Notes under the pieces: model-generated
What the model saw: the letters and a program-made list of their open reading frames with translations, nothing else
The model's database searches: none
What the model was told of the DNA's origin: nothing
Shown: positions 1 to 11,436 of the stretch, in pieces
Position numbering within the stretch: the first letter of the stretch is position 1
How the letters are laid out: each line of letters begins with the position of its first letter
Position numbers and translations under genes: made by a program
Origin: Podaxis mareebaensis
Taxonomy: Eukaryota > Basidiomycota > Agaricomycetes > Agaricales > Agaricaceae
NCBI GenBank assembly: GCA_018524725.1
Contig: JAEUWP010000360.1
Location: forward strand, 62,001-126,000
Length of the DNA stretch: 64,000 nucleotides
Reading direction: 5' to 3'

Positions 1-831
1 TTTGATAAAGAGAGAGATACAATTGCTTCGGCATTGAAGAACGCGCCCCAAACTCACAAGATGGCCAGACGGTTGGTCAGTTCAGCAGCATTATTACTTT
101 TTTGATCATGTTTACTCATTGTTCAACATTCAATGTTCAAGCTCCTGAGACGTGATGGGTCTCGCTGTGTCGTGACTGGTGTCTATGACTGGCGCTTCAT
201 CACCGCCAACAAAGAATTGAGGGAAAGGCTTGCCACCGATGCTTCCAAGGAACTGGTAATTTGTGCTCACGTTATTCCGGAATCGACGAATAAAGATCTT
301 GAGGTCGGAGAAAAGATACGCGGGTGCTCTCGACTCTTGGCTCAGATTCTCCTTCACTGAATTTTTATAGCGAGGATATGCCTCCACAGTTTGGACCATC
401 ATGAGCAACTTCGGCTACACCCGCATGGTTGATGAACTGAATGGTAGCAAGATACATCGGCTGGAGAATCTCATATCGCTTGAATCCCAAGTACATGATG
501 CTTTTGATAGCTTGGCGCTTTGGCTTGTTCCAACTGTGCGCAAATATTATTCTCTTCCCTAACTCCAAATGACAAGAAACGGTGATGTAGGGAACCCCCA
601 ACCAATACAGGGTTGAGAGCTACGATCCTTTGGTGCGGGCATGGTATCCGAGACGCATAACCTTGACCACGGATGACCCACGGCGACTTCCACTTCCATC
701 TCCGGAGTACCTTCAAATACATGCCTCATGCGCCAGGATCGCAAATCTTTCTGGCGCTGTTGAGCAGCAATGAGAAGCATGGACGACACTTGAGTGCTTG
801 GGTTTTGGTGGGGGATTGGAGTGATGTGGGG
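1..831 (+). pseudogene. HNH-nuclease-domain protein, paralogue 1 (left part outside window, altered 3' end)
   Basis: The conserved core at 133-330 holds the Cys-x-Val-Thr-Gly step, the Tyr-Asp-Trp block and the Ala-His-Val-Ile-Pro-Glu-Ser motif of fungal HNH-endonuclease-like proteins. Further exons follow: about 384-533 (GYAS..WTIMSNFGY, HRLENL) and about 620-769 (RITLTTDD..LPLPSPEY..IHASCARIANLSGA). It aligns block by block with the intact-looking paralogue at 2195-3503. Two points suggest decay: the frame ends at a TGA near 769, just after LSGA, whereas the paralogue continues for another ~40 residues; and the join before the HNH core needs an unclear splice. The upstream exons lie outside the window. 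The function of this family in basidiomycetes is unknown. It may also be an active gene with a different last exon. Confidence 0.6.
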
Positions 832-2194
832 AGTAAATGATGTAGGAATGCAAGTGCATACCGAGTCAGACGCGAGCCCAGGAACGAAACGGCTGACTTG
901 GTGAAAACGTTATTTTTGCTATGACGCATATGGTCCGATATGCAATGACACATTAGATAGTTGTTTCTTTTATTTTCCGTATGTCAGCCTCCTATAGAGT
1001 AATATATATCGAGCTGCAAGTAACTCAGCCGCAGTGGTAATCGACTATATATACCTATTGAGCTGTAAGTAACTACAGGCAAGAATAAGTACTGAGTCAA
1101 AGACAAAGAACGTCATCAGCCGGTGAATGATTGGTGTCGCGATTGTCTCCATTGTTCACCTTGCTATTCCGGGCATAATTCTTATTAGTGTTCTGGCTAG
1201 GGCTGGAGTTCAAGTGAGGGCTACCCCCTAGTCGGCGTTGGGACCTTGATTCGTGTAGTAGAGTATTCAGTACGCCTAAATCTGGTTTGTCAGAGTCCGA
1301 CCCGAATGTGTCCCTCGTCTGGAGAAACAGCTTTCCACATGCGGTTAGCTTTCTGTCAGGCCCATAAAGTGCTGAAAGCGGCGACCAATGCATCTGTGTT
1401 ATTGAATGTTGTAGCTCTGAGAGTACGGAAGCCAATATCACGAGAGGTGCAGGCTTGTCCCTGTGCTTGCCATCAGTTGTGTGAGCCAACGCGGCAATAT
1501 GAGATACGAGGGATAAGCCTCTCCAAAGTAGCCATTCCGCACACAGGTACCAATAAGTACAGGTATATCCCTAACCTTCTCCTGTTGCTCCAGCACGACG
1601 CGTCCTTGTTGCGTTGCCGTAGAATAGCATCAGTGCGGCTCTTCCGTGCACTCGTACTTTCCTCGGGAGAGGGGAGGCTTGCATTTAGGAGATTATCGAT
1701 GGAATAGGATAGTAACTCGATTGACGACGCGAGAGTAGTTATGGTTTTGGGGAGGGAGATGAAAGTCGAGCATGATGTGTGGATGTGAGACTCAATGTCA
1801 GATGTTGAAATTAGATCTGCAGTGACATTAGCTCCGGACTAACTCTGCGAGAGGAAGGGTGGCGAGGTGGGATAGGTAGCCCTTTGAACTAGGGATGGTA
1901 GGAGGATCAGATGCAGGGGAATGCTCGGCGAGGATGTCGACGAGAAGCGGTATGTATGCGAGAGAGGAGACACGATTGGTGACGATCCGTCCATCTCTGT
2001 GCCAGACACTGCACGGTGTTGGCTTAACTCATGTTGACTTGGTCTCCTGTCTTGAGCTTGCTGTAGGCGCGACAGTGCTTATATAAGTTGGCAAGCACTG
2101 GAACACGCGTCATACATTGGAGGTCTGTGGCATGGCCCACTCTTATTGAGAGGTGAGATATTAAAATAGTGACCGATAACTCGTAACCCTAAAC
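832..2194. other. Gene-free interval between the two HNH paralogues
   Basis: I see no frame with a recognisable protein in either strand. Open frames at 1097-1489 (minus) and 1246-1707 (plus) overlap each other, show no family motif and lack a convincing exon structure. CpG is at normal density here, unlike the island that starts after 3157. The last ~100 bases before 2195 are the presumable promoter of the second HNH gene. Confidence 0.5.
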
Positions 2195-3503
2195 ATGTCG
2201 CAGCTGCCTGCCCAACTTCCCGCTAACCTACAGTCGTCTCCGTTCTACCCACACTTCCAGACTGCTTACCAGGTCTGCTTGAGCCTTGAAGACAAGATCC
2301 AATTTAACATCCCCGAAAGTTTTGGGGAGGAGCGCGATATTCTTGACCGTCACTTAATCTGCTCCCGCATTCTTGGCTACCTTTTGCATCATGCACCGAA
2401 TGAGCACGCACGCTTCCAGGTCTACAAGGAAATTGTGTCTTGCCATGACGAGCTGCAGCTGCTTACACTTGGGCAGATGTACCTCGACCATTATATTCGG
2501 CGATGTTTGTATATATCATAGCAACCTACTTTTATCCAAGCTGATGCGAACCTTGCTTAACACAGTTCGATCTTACACAGAGAGCATATCCTCCTATTCT
2601 ACACCTTCATCCTCTGCCTCGACACCCACGTCCTATCCCTCCTTTGATAAACTAGCAGACAGGACTGCTTGGGTATTGGAAAATGTGCCCCAAAGCCATA
2701 GCAAGGCAAAACTTTTGGTCGGTTAAGCAGCATTATTACTTCTTCAATCAAGTTCATTCATGATCAAGGCTCTGGGACGTGATGGGTATTGCTGTGCCGT
2801 GACTGGTATCTACGACTGGAAGTCTGTCGTCAACAACAAGGAATTAAGGGAAAGAGTTCCCCTTGATAAAAGGCTTGTGCGGGTACATTGCACCCACATC
2901 ATTCCTGAATCCACTAATAGAGATCTTGAAACTTTGGACAAGGTGTGTGTATACTCTTGGTTGCATTCCAGTTTGCTGAATTCAGAAGGTTGGATATGCA
3001 TCAATGTTCTGGACCATCATAAGCAATTTCGGCTACCCGCATATTGTCAAGGAACTGAATGGTAGCAACATACATCGCCTGGAGAATGTTTTGTCATTGG
3101 ATGCCAGCACATATTCTGCCTTTGATAGTTTGTATCTTTGGCTTGTTTCAACAGTGCGCAATATTTTCTCTTTCCTGACATTAAATGACAAGAAATGGTG
3201 GTGTAGGGAAATCCCAACCAATATAAGGTTGAAAGCTACTATCCTATTTTGCAAGCACAGTATCAGAACTACATAACCCTTACCACAGATGACCCAAAGG
3301 GACTTCCACTTCCATCTCCAGAGTACCTGGCAATTCATGCCTCATGTGGCAGGATTGCCCACCTTTCTGGTGCTAGGGAGTATATTGAGAAATTATTGAG
3401 AGATATAGAGGATGCTGAAATTTTGGTAGAGGATAGAGGATCAGCAACACTCCTTGAGAATGCCTTACTTCATGCCAAGGCTTTGGGAGTTACTTGGACT
3501 TGA
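2195..3503 (+). CDS. HNH-nuclease-domain protein, paralogue 2
   Basis: Exon 1 from ATG 2195 encodes an N-terminal helical region (ESFGEERDILDRHLI, YLLHHAPNEHAR) seen in many basidiomycete HNH proteins, followed by a Ser/Thr/Pro-rich linker (2560-2640). The HNH core is at 2761-2945: CAVTG, IYDW and HIIPEST. Later exons carry SNFGYPHIVKELNG, then about 3230-3503 with LTTDDPKGLPLPSPEYLAIH and a hydrophilic C-terminus ending in TWT-stop. About four introns are needed, for example 2945-2982 and ~3154-3228. The splice just before the core (around 2721-2757) is uncertain. From 3158 onward the gene loses all CpG dinucleotides compared with paralogue 1, so its 3' end shares the mutational history of the neighbouring transposon island. 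Whether it is still functional is open. Confidence 0.6.
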
Positions 3504-3922
3504 CAGGACCATAGTCTAGGTGTTCTTTTGTAATGTAGGTTGGGTCTGAGTTGACCCCTGCCTATCTCAAACCCCTTCAACACATGGGTTACATGAATAA
3601 ACAATGAAATTGTTTCATAAAATTCATTATTTCTTGAGTGGTGGTCAATCAATTGTTAGATTCAGTTACTCATTTCATTGATCAATTAAAAATAGACAGC
3701 AGGGGGACAAGGACCAGAGAAGGAGTACTAAAAATGAATTGTCAAGTCTGGTAAGCCCATTGAAGCAAATGAATGCTAGGCTATTAGGTACCACAGCCCA
3801 CCCAGAGAGCATGGGTCTGTCAGCATGTAATCCTCAAAGAAGAAAATTGCACTCACATTCATAACATTGGAAAAATGAAAATATTGTTAGAATCTTTGAA
3901 AATGAATCTTCCATCTGATTCA

Positions 3923-4542
3923 TGCATTCAAGATTTTTTTTTTTAGATTGACATTTATTGCACTAGACTAGCTAATACAAATGGGTGCACAGTAGTAGTC
4001 CCAATACCAAAACTAAAGAGAAAGAAACAAGATAGAAAGAAAATAGAAAGAGGAAGGAGAAGAGGGTGAGGAGCAGGGAAGCTACTCTATGAGGCAATTG
4101 GGATGAGAAGAGAGATGGAATTAATTTAATGAGTTATGTAGGATTGAGAGTATAGGAAGATAAGAGATATAGGAGTAGAGAGTTAACTACAAGGCAAGGA
4201 TCAAAGGAGAAAGTTCTTCAGTGAACATCTGGAACTCCATTGGCAGCAAGTTGCTCTCTCCAAGTGAGGTGGCAGGTGTTGTATTCCTCTAAAGTGACAG
4301 GTCCATGTAAAGTGTCAGTGAATGAAAATGCCAATGGATTGTGTTCTAAAAAGTTGATGATCCAGTGGAAGCCATCATGGGCTCCAACTAGGTATTGGAA
4401 GTATGGATAATCAGTGAGTAAATAGTCATGAGATTTGAGGTCTTCACCACATGGGCAAGAGGTGATGTAGCACCCTGGAAAGAAGCACTGTCTGAAGGCA
4501 CCAATGGGCATGTGATTAGTGACACAGTGCATTCAAGATTTT
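3923..4542 (-). mobile_element. 5'-truncated non-LTR retrotransposon (LINE) copy with target-site duplication
   Basis: A 15-base direct repeat (tgcattcaagatttt) at 3923-3937 and 4528-4542 brackets about 590 bases. Just inside the left copy lies a run of T, which is a poly-A tail on the minus strand. A minus-strand frame of 104 codons (4218-4532) enters directly from the right duplication and has a Cys-Pro-Cys-Gly motif followed by a His-Asp pair. This resembles the C-terminal zinc-ribbon-like tail of fungal LINE/RNase H polyproteins. Poly-A tail, duplication and 5' truncation together are the hallmarks of target-primed reverse transcription. The family assignment rests on the tail motif only. 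Confidence 0.7.
4218..4527 (-). pseudogene. LINE polyprotein C-terminal fragment
   Basis: About 100 residues remain. The frame begins at the truncation point of the element (4527) and ends at a stop at 4218. Visible features are HMPIGAFRQCFFPG, CPCGEDLKSHDYLL and WREQLAANG. The pattern of Cys-Pro-Cys-Gly, then a short spacer, then His-Asp and Cys/Tyr-Pro resembles the post-reverse-transcriptase region of basidiomycete LINE polyproteins, where a CPCG..SRDHIL..CP signature is common. It has no promoter or start of its own, so it is a dead fragment. Confidence 0.5.
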
Positions 4543-4679
4543 AGTTGAGATGCAATTGGGGACACAAGCTTACAGCTAACAAAACTATATCACAGAGTTT
4601 CATCTACATTTAGAGTGGTAGGAAGGAGGGGATGTTGAATAAATGGTTCTACAACTAATAGTAGATGGAGAGCTACTTA

Positions 4680-6286
4680 CAGTGAGCAACAAAACTGTTC
4701 TAATGTTTGGAACTTTTAGAAAGAAATTACAATATCTCTGAACTGGTTAAGGTGACTACCTCCAAAATATTTCTGAGAATAGCCTAGTTTCTTAACTTTG
4801 ATCCCATCAAGTTTTATTATGTAATTACTTTAGCCTCATTTAATATCAATTATTAGGTCAATATTACTCATTGGAACAGTTTTGTTGCTAATATTCTAGC
4901 ACATACATACAAGGGTATAACTAGTACTTAGTGTATCCTCCATTAGCCTTTATCACTGCCTCTATCCTCCTAGGCATACTTTCAATCAACTTCTGATACT
5001 CAGAAGCTAGTATGTCATTCCACTAGTCCTACACCCTCTCCCACAGTTTATTTATTCTCTTAGGTGGAGATTCATACTCTCCTAGTTTTTTCTTGAGGTA
5101 ATCCCATAAGTGTTCAATGGGATTGAGGTATAGAGACTGTGCTGGCCATGAAAGAATCTTGAATTGGTTTTCCTGAAACTAGGCTGTAGCTTTTTTGCTC
5201 TTGTACTTGAGGTCATTATCCTGTTGAAAAATCATTTCATCTTTCTCCAGCCCATACCACTCCACAGTTCTCCCAAGTTCATCTTCCAGAATGTTCACAT
5301 AGAGGTTATCATCAATTTTCCCATCAATCTTGGTTACAAACCTGGTTTCATCCCACAACATGCAGCTCTAAACCATGAGTAATCCTCCTCCAAACTTGAT
5401 TATTCCCTCTATCAGCCTATCACTAAGGCCCTCTCCCAGCCTTTTCCATTCCTGCTTCCTACTATCTGACCCCAACCTATTGATCTTAGTCTCATAAGAC
5501 CATATAACCTTCTTCCAGCCCTCCAGGGTCCAATGCTGGTGTACCAAAGCAAAGTTCATTCCTTCCCTCCTATGCCTAGCACTAAGGAAAGGCTTTTCCT
5601 TCTTCACTACAGCTTTGAGACCTGCCTTCTTCAAGTGTCTTCTGATAATATGAGATAGGACTGATGTCCTATCACCCTACTCAGTGGCTTGGTCACATCC
5701 TGGGCAGTATCAGCCTTGCCAGAGCCAATAAAATAAAGGACATATCTAATATTGGCAGGAGTGAGTTTCTGAGGGTGGCCTCCAGGGTTGTAGGAAAGTG
5801 TGGGAAAGTGCTGAGAGCACAATCTAGAGATAGAGGACTTGGAAACACCAGTAGTAGCATGGATCTGAGCTTATGTTTTGTCATCAGAAAGCATGGAGAG
5901 GATAGTAGCCTTAGTAGAGGAGAGGAGAGAGTGTATGATATACAGAAGGGATAAGACCTGATGGAAAATACTTGTCATCAGGTCTATAAATACAGGAGGA
6001 GTGATTAGTTACATAATCTTGTTGAATGCAATCAATAAAGTCACATGAACTGTTTATCTTTTCCTGCTTCATAGTCTGCAACAAAACTGTTCCAATGAGT
6101 AGTATTAATTAATTAATGCATATTAAATGGAACTAGAAGAGTTATGTCATTATGCTTGATAGCATCAATGGTGACATAATAGGCTATGTATATAAATATT
6201 TTTAGAGAAACTGCTTTAGCTGATTTAGAGAAATATTAATTTCTTTCCAAAAGTTCTAAACATTGGAACAGTTTTGTTGCTCACTG
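4680..6286 (-). mobile_element. Tc1/mariner-family DNA transposon with long, internally palindromic termini
   Basis: The element starts CAGTGAGCAACAAAACTGTT at 4680 and ends with its inverted complement at 6286. TA dinucleotides at 4678-4679 and 6287-6288 are the expected Tc1 target duplication. The outer ends match as inverted repeats, and diverged similarity extends to roughly 210 bases per end (for example the agccta block). Within each end the 20-base terminal motif recurs in opposite orientation (4871-4892 and 6068-6089), so each end can fold back on itself. Between the ends lies a minus-strand transposase relic. The total length, about 1.6 kb, is usual for Tc1. Confidence 0.85.
4921..5950 (-). 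pseudogene. Tc1-like DDE transposase, degenerate
   Basis: Reading from 5950 down, the pieces are: an HTH-like segment (ATTGVSKSSISRL around 5840), GGHPQKLTPANIR near 5770, the W..V.WSYETKINRLGSD catalytic block at 5480-5530, GEGLSDRL..GIIKFGGG at 5375-5440, MIFQQDND with downstream K-S-K at 5190-5240, and LNPIEHLWDYLKKKLGEYE near 5080-5125. It ends GGYTKY-stop at 4921. This is the standard order for fungal Tc1 transposases. The copy is dead. It has a frame change near 5632, a TAG in place of the Trp that normally follows Met-Val (near 5367), a stop near 5178 and another at about 5023. Confidence 0.85.
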
Positions 6287-6288
6287 TA

Positions 6289-7252
6289 TATCTCTGGTTG
6301 AATGGTATCATCAAGCCAGTAGTTCACCTAATTTCATCCAGTAATAAGTGGTCATTGTCTAACAACTGCCCAGATTAAGCCAAGTCACTTAGTTGCTGAA
6401 ATTCAGCCTCAAGTTGGCTTGTCACCAGTTGAATGTGATCTAAGGTGCTTCTTGCATCCTAGACTCATTGGTCTCATGTGTTTCTATTGGTTCCTAAATC
6501 TTGGAAAGGGTTCCTACTATCATTATCATACTGAGACTATAAAAGCTGAGGCTGTAACTGTTCCCTTGCTGTTATGAACCCAGCCTATCAGCCCCTTGCT
6601 GACATTACCACCCAAGTCTTAGGACAAGAATAATCTACTGCCTATTGCAATGAACTCTTTGCTAACAGGTGCATCCTGGGCCATTCTTCCCTGTCCTCTG
6701 AAGACTGACAAATGCCAGTACCACCCTTCTATTCTACTGACAGGATGATGACAGAAATTCTCCACATTGCTTGGAAGAATGCTGTTATGAATATTATGAA
6801 CACCAAGACAACTGAGCACTCCAAGATGACTGAGGATAAACAGAGTTAGAACAATGGGAATTGATGAAATGGGTGATGAACAGTTTATGGCAAGAAATGA
6901 CAGGATCATGACAATTGATTGACTGGGAGTTGTGCAAGAAAGTGGATGAAGCTTCTAGGTATCATAGTGTGTACTTTCCCTGTAATGACAACTTGTGATT
7001 TGGAACTATTCTTTCTATGGTTTAACTTGGACTTGTATTATATTTAGTATCAACTGGTTCTCAACACACATGCAACACTTATGCCCTAACTTGATCAAGC
7101 TTGCTTCTATAGTACAACAGGCCTAAACACTACCTAATCAGATAGACATGAATTCAGTGAGGGCAAAAATCTAATTTCTCAGGAGAAATTATCAGTATTA
7201 ATATCCACATATGTACATATAAAAATAAAATGATCAGATGAATTTAGAGTGA
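6289..7252. other. CpG-free interval without a recognisable gene
   Basis: About 1 kb of transposon-island sequence lies between the Tc1 element and the helicase fragment. Short open frames exist, for example minus 6619-6909, but they show no known motif and plus-strand frames are full of stops. The absence of CpG and the position suggest an eroded mobile element that I cannot classify. Confidence 0.4.
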
Positions 7253-7340
7253 TTAATCACCCTCCCATCCTCCAGCAACATTATCTGCACTTACCATGGG
7301 AGGACCCAAGCTATGGTGACTGTGTAGTATTTGTGCAATA

Positions 7341-7988
7341 GTAATAAACAATGTGCCCTTCTCATGCCTCATTACCTGATTAAGATAAACTACCACATGC
7401 CTCTTTAGTAAAAAGTGAACCTGCAATATTGCCCATGTGACAGACATGAGGCATGCAATATAGGTGAAATAATGCAAAAGAGAGATGTACAATACACATA
7501 CCATGCCCCTCCCTCACAGATATTCTCCAAGCCATACAATCCCATAATCTGACCATTCCTGCCATCATCACCAATGTCCTGCATGGCAGTCATTATGATC
7601 TATGGGATGATCTGCTCACTAATATCAATCCTGTGCTCAAAATATTCCTCCAGTATAATCCAAAGATGGTGCTTTCTTGGGCCTTTGAGTGCATCACATA
7701 GTATTTACAATCTGAGCTCAGCAGGTTTATTCCATCAAAGAAAAATGTTGACCAAAATGTTAATGTTTTTCCTAATCCCATAGCAGCAATTGTGATCATA
7801 CCTTGACCTTGAAGCTGGGCCAGGACATCTTTGACCTGAAATTGGCAGGGATAGTAGCTGAAGCATGCCTTTACCTCATTGCAAAGCTCATCTTCTGATG
7901 GAATGTGGACTTTGAGAATGGACATGAGGCATGTAGTGGTTTATCTTAATCAGGCAATGAAGCATGAGAAGGGCATGTTGTTTATTAC
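7341..7988. repeat. Imperfect inverted repeat flanking the helicase fragment
   Basis: Arms at about 7341-7403 and 7926-7988 (around 63 bases each) are inverted complements with several mismatches. Both encode a version of HVVVYLNQ-x-M-x-HEKG, the left arm on the minus strand and the right arm on the plus strand. The helicase frame starts exactly at the inner edge of the right arm (7925). This looks like a duplicated, inverted piece of an unidentified element. Confidence 0.6.
7593..7925 (-). pseudogene. RecQ/DEAD-type helicase N-terminal fragment
   Basis: A minus-strand frame of 110 codons shows a Q-motif-like stretch (YYPCQFQVKDVLAQLQG) and a Walker A-like box, AAMGLGKTLTFW, preceded by the usual hydrophobic MITIA. 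Basidiomycete genomes carry many RecQ-like helicase relics with this arrangement. Downstream motifs (DExH, SAT, motifs IV-VI) are missing, and the frame ends at 7593 after non-homologous sequence. It is a truncated relic, probably mobile or duplicated DNA; I cannot tell which parent gene it came from. Confidence 0.55.
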
Positions 7989-8368
7989 TGTCCCATGGAT
8001 ACTAAGGGCTATAGTAAACATGAATAAATGCATAAGACCCTGTTCAACAACTGAAACTAGAAGCCAAATATAACATACCAAATGATGATTTGGGTCCTGC
8101 CATTCTTGCCATTTGGCATCTTTTTGAGTAGAGTCTGGATTCTCAAAATGGGATGCCCAACTAGGTTCAACACATATGTATACATCCCATGCCACCCCAA
8201 CATGGTGAAAAGTTGCATCAAGAGATCCTCTTGAGCACTACTTATGCTGTGGTCTCTTTTGTCCCAATTGCCCTTGATCACATTGTCTCTTTGTATTTGT
8301 CTATGGCTGATCCAGGACCCCAGCCTGCCCAGCAGCCTTTGAAAAAGGGCAAGTAGTCATCAAAAATA

Positions 8369-9908
8369 GTGAAGGAATCAGGTGCACCAGCATCTGAGAT
8401 GGGATTGAAGGATTCTAGTGTAACTAGGGCCCCCAACTGGACTCCAGAGGAATACCAAATCATTGCTGATTGGCTCTACAATGCACAGAGCATGAATTCT
8501 AGTAGTAGTAGTAATTTCAAGATCTCAGAGTTCAAGACACTAGCAGAACACCTCAGGATTGTGTCACCAAGGTGGAAAGACATTACAGCAGAGCAGGTAA
8601 AGCAACAGTGGACTAATGTACATCAAAATCTATTTACCTTTTGAATTTGCTTATCAGATCTCTAGATGAAGGGTATTGCAAAGGAAATTGGTGGCTACAA
8701 GAGTTCAGGTATAGGAGGTACAGATAGGGACTGGAGATTGTTGATATTTAAGGGGGCTGACCTTGACTATTTTCAGAATTATGTTGACATTACATGTACA
8801 AATGAGAGGGTATATTCAATGTTGCTCTTGCTGTGATTCTAACTGATTTGAAACATAGCACAAGGATATACTCCAGAGATATACTGGAAAATACTGGGCA
8901 GCCTTTGACAAGGTTAATGAAATGATGCATGGCAGTACTACCACTGGGAGATATGTCCATCAGGGGAGTCAACAGGCCAGACCTGATGTCAATGAGGAGT
9001 CCACTGATGAGGATGATAGTGCTGATACTCAGTGCTCTACACCAGCCATTGTCATAGTAGCCTCAGTAGCTGCTACCTCAGCTTTTGCTACTACCTCATC
9101 TCTTCCCACCATGTCTGTGAGCACCACTGCTACCACCTTGACCATTGTTCAACTTGCTTTAACTATTGCTGCCTCTGCTACCTCTTCTGCTTCTATTCCA
9201 TCTACAACTGTTACTGTTTCTACCACTGCCCCACTCACTACTGTTTCTACTACTACCCTGCTTGCTACTACTCCAGCCATAACTCAGCTAGCTACTCCTT
9301 CATTTACCATGGGTTCTACCACTGCTCCAGCTATTGCTCCACTTACTGCCACTCCATCATCTATTCTCCAACTCACTCCTCTTATTACATCACTTCAGAG
9401 CATGGATGTTAATGTTCTTTGTCTGACTCCTTCAACACCAACTCCTAGTATCCTGACTATAACAGACTCAACATTGGCAGCTGACTCTGGAACATTTTCC
9501 ATGTTATTCCAGGCTTCTACAAAGAAGCACAAGCAATCAGCCTGTAAAGCTCTGACAAAACCATCAAGCCCCCATCAGCTATTGAAATGATCTGCAAGTT
9601 TTACATTCCATTCTGTTGATCAAGCTACACATGTGTTGGGATCCAAATCAGAGCATCTCATGATGGCAGTTGGCTCACTTGGGACAATGATGTCATCAAT
9701 CCTGACCCAATTAGATGTCAGTCATAATGATACAACATTGGTGATAATGAAGAGAGTCACAAAGTTGATTAAGATAACACCAGGTTTGATAGCTGAGAAA
9801 AGAGGTACTTTGGTCATATATTTCTGGAACAATGAGATGGCAATGCACTCAGTAGAAGAGCAGACACCAGAGACACATCTCATTATATTCAAGAAGATCA
9901 TTCAGTAG
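8369..9908 (+). pseudogene. Harbinger-associated Myb/SANT-like protein, degenerate
   Basis: The frame at 8369-8644 contains a SANT-like unit: NWTPEEYQIIADWL, FKTLAEHL, and W-K-D-ITAEQVKQQW. This is the second protein of PIF/Harbinger elements, which helps the transposase bind DNA. Downstream pieces fit the same family order: EIYWKILGSL near 8880, a long Ser/Thr-rich low-complexity stretch (8922-9590) and a helical tail (9600-9908). Stops and frame changes separate the pieces (for example at 8642 and near 8910), so it is no longer a working gene, unless some gaps are introns. Confidence 0.6.
9005..9420. repeat. Low-complexity Thr/Ser/Ala codon tract
   Basis: About 400 bases are dominated by act/acc/gct/tct codons, giving a Thr-Ser-Ala-rich linker inside the SANT ORF. 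Reading one frame over gives an equally long Cys/Tyr/His-rich open frame (9032-9412), which is a composition artefact. Confidence 0.6.
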
Positions 9909-10432
9909 GAGGGGTCAAGTACTTAGGTGTTATTGTCTTTGCTATATCATCATTTTTGCTATATTGTCATTTTCACTACACTGTCATTTTTGCTATATCA
10001 TGTTATCATCATTCACTATTGTGTTACTCTCCATATGTTTTCAATATGTCTACATATCCACTATATAAGTGTTCATTCTCCATCAGCTGAGAAATGTGTC
10101 TCCTCATCTGAAATATATGTCTCATCATCTATTCTGCCACTGTAGTCATCTTTTCCAATCAAATCCTCTGCTTCATCATCAATGTCATATAAATATCTAT
10201 CAATATTTTCCAACTTATGAACTTGGAAAACTACTTGGTAGCTGGCCCACATATCAGTTGCAATTTAGTCTTGATGTTGTTCAATTGCTTGTTTATCCCA
10301 AGCAAGACTCTGATTAGCAGGATATATCACAGTATCTCCTATATAGGCATTACCTATAGTGCCATATGCATTTTGGCCAACTCCAACACTGGTCTCTGCA
10401 CTAAGCAGATTGCCTTCCTCTACATCATGAAT

Positions 10433-11436
10433 TCATATGAAGTTGTGAAGAGTGGCAAGGGCAGCTGGAATCAGTGCCTGAAGGGAAGATTGATATTCTG
10501 GATCATAAAGAAGGATGTAGAAATGCTGCTTAAGGACTCCAAAAATACATTCAATGGTATTTTGAGCTTGTGCATAACACAAATTGAATAAATCTTCTTT
10601 ATCTCTAGGGCTAAAAATACTTTGTAATAAGGCCACATCTTTCACTGTCCACAATGGATGATACATACTAGATACTTGCTTGTCCCCATTTAGCAAGATG
10701 ATAGCATTTGTTCTGATAAGGAACAAGTGTTCCTTCTCTGTGTGGAAATCTAACATTTGCTAGGAGATAATAGCCCTCTAGCAGAGACAAATCACTACTA
10801 ATAGCATCCTGAAAGATTGTGGCATCAGATGCAGATCCTTCTCATCCAATGAGTGTATATGTGAACTGCAAATCAAAATTGCAAACAAAAAGGAAATTCT
10901 ATGAAATATTGCCATTTCAGTCTTGAAATGCCTCTTTGTCTGTGGATGACTTCACAGTCAGAGGAATATGGATCCCATCAATTGCTTCTATACAGTGGCT
11001 GAGAAATGGCCATAATTTTGGGTTGCTTTGTAGTTGAGAAACTGGTATATCCTTATTTAGGTCGGTATTTAGATATATTTGGTATAAAATGGAGGTTGAG
11101 CAAATGTATAGAGCATCTTTTTGAAATATCTACTGTAACTGTGAGTAAAAATAAATGTAAACCTGAAGATTTACACACTTGGCAACTGTGCCATTTGCTC
11201 TCTGAAACCTCTCTCCAACATGGTGGACAGTAAGGCCTGTGGCACATGTATACAAGAAAATAGCCAGTTGTTCCTCCAAGGTCACATATTGTGAATTCTT
11301 GAGCCCCATCTCCTGTAGTTCTTTGAGCAGTAGATGAAAAACATGTTTGTGGACTCCCAGCTCTGTGCAGTTCCTCTCTGGATGCCCATGAAGCAGCTCT
11401 GTAACTCATCCCTATCCAGAGAGTAATGATGTATGA
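10433..11436 (-). pseudogene. PIF/Harbinger DDE transposase, C-terminal part, degenerate
   Basis: On the minus strand from 11436 down, the pieces read: LDRDELQ..GIQRG, then CIHVPQALLSTMLERGF, then AIDGIHIP (first catalytic Asp, near 10980), GNIS.NFLFVCNFDLQF and ASDATIFQDA (near 10800), and last AQAQNTIECIFGVLKQHF and LATLHNFI (10433-10560). This is the normal order of a fungal DDE_Tnp_4 transposase. Many stops interrupt it. Several positions that are usually Arg in this family are Gln, Cys or His here, as CpG transitions (CGN to CAN or TGN) would produce. The N-terminus continues beyond the LTR element at 17164. Confidence 0.75.

Noticed and set aside
1097..1707. Overlapping frames on both strands between HNH paralogues
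   Set aside because: No motif, no exon logic, mutually overlapping.
9032..9412. Cys/Tyr/His-rich 126-codon frame
   Set aside because: It is the off-frame reading of the Thr/Ser/Ala codon tract of the SANT ORF; composition artefact.
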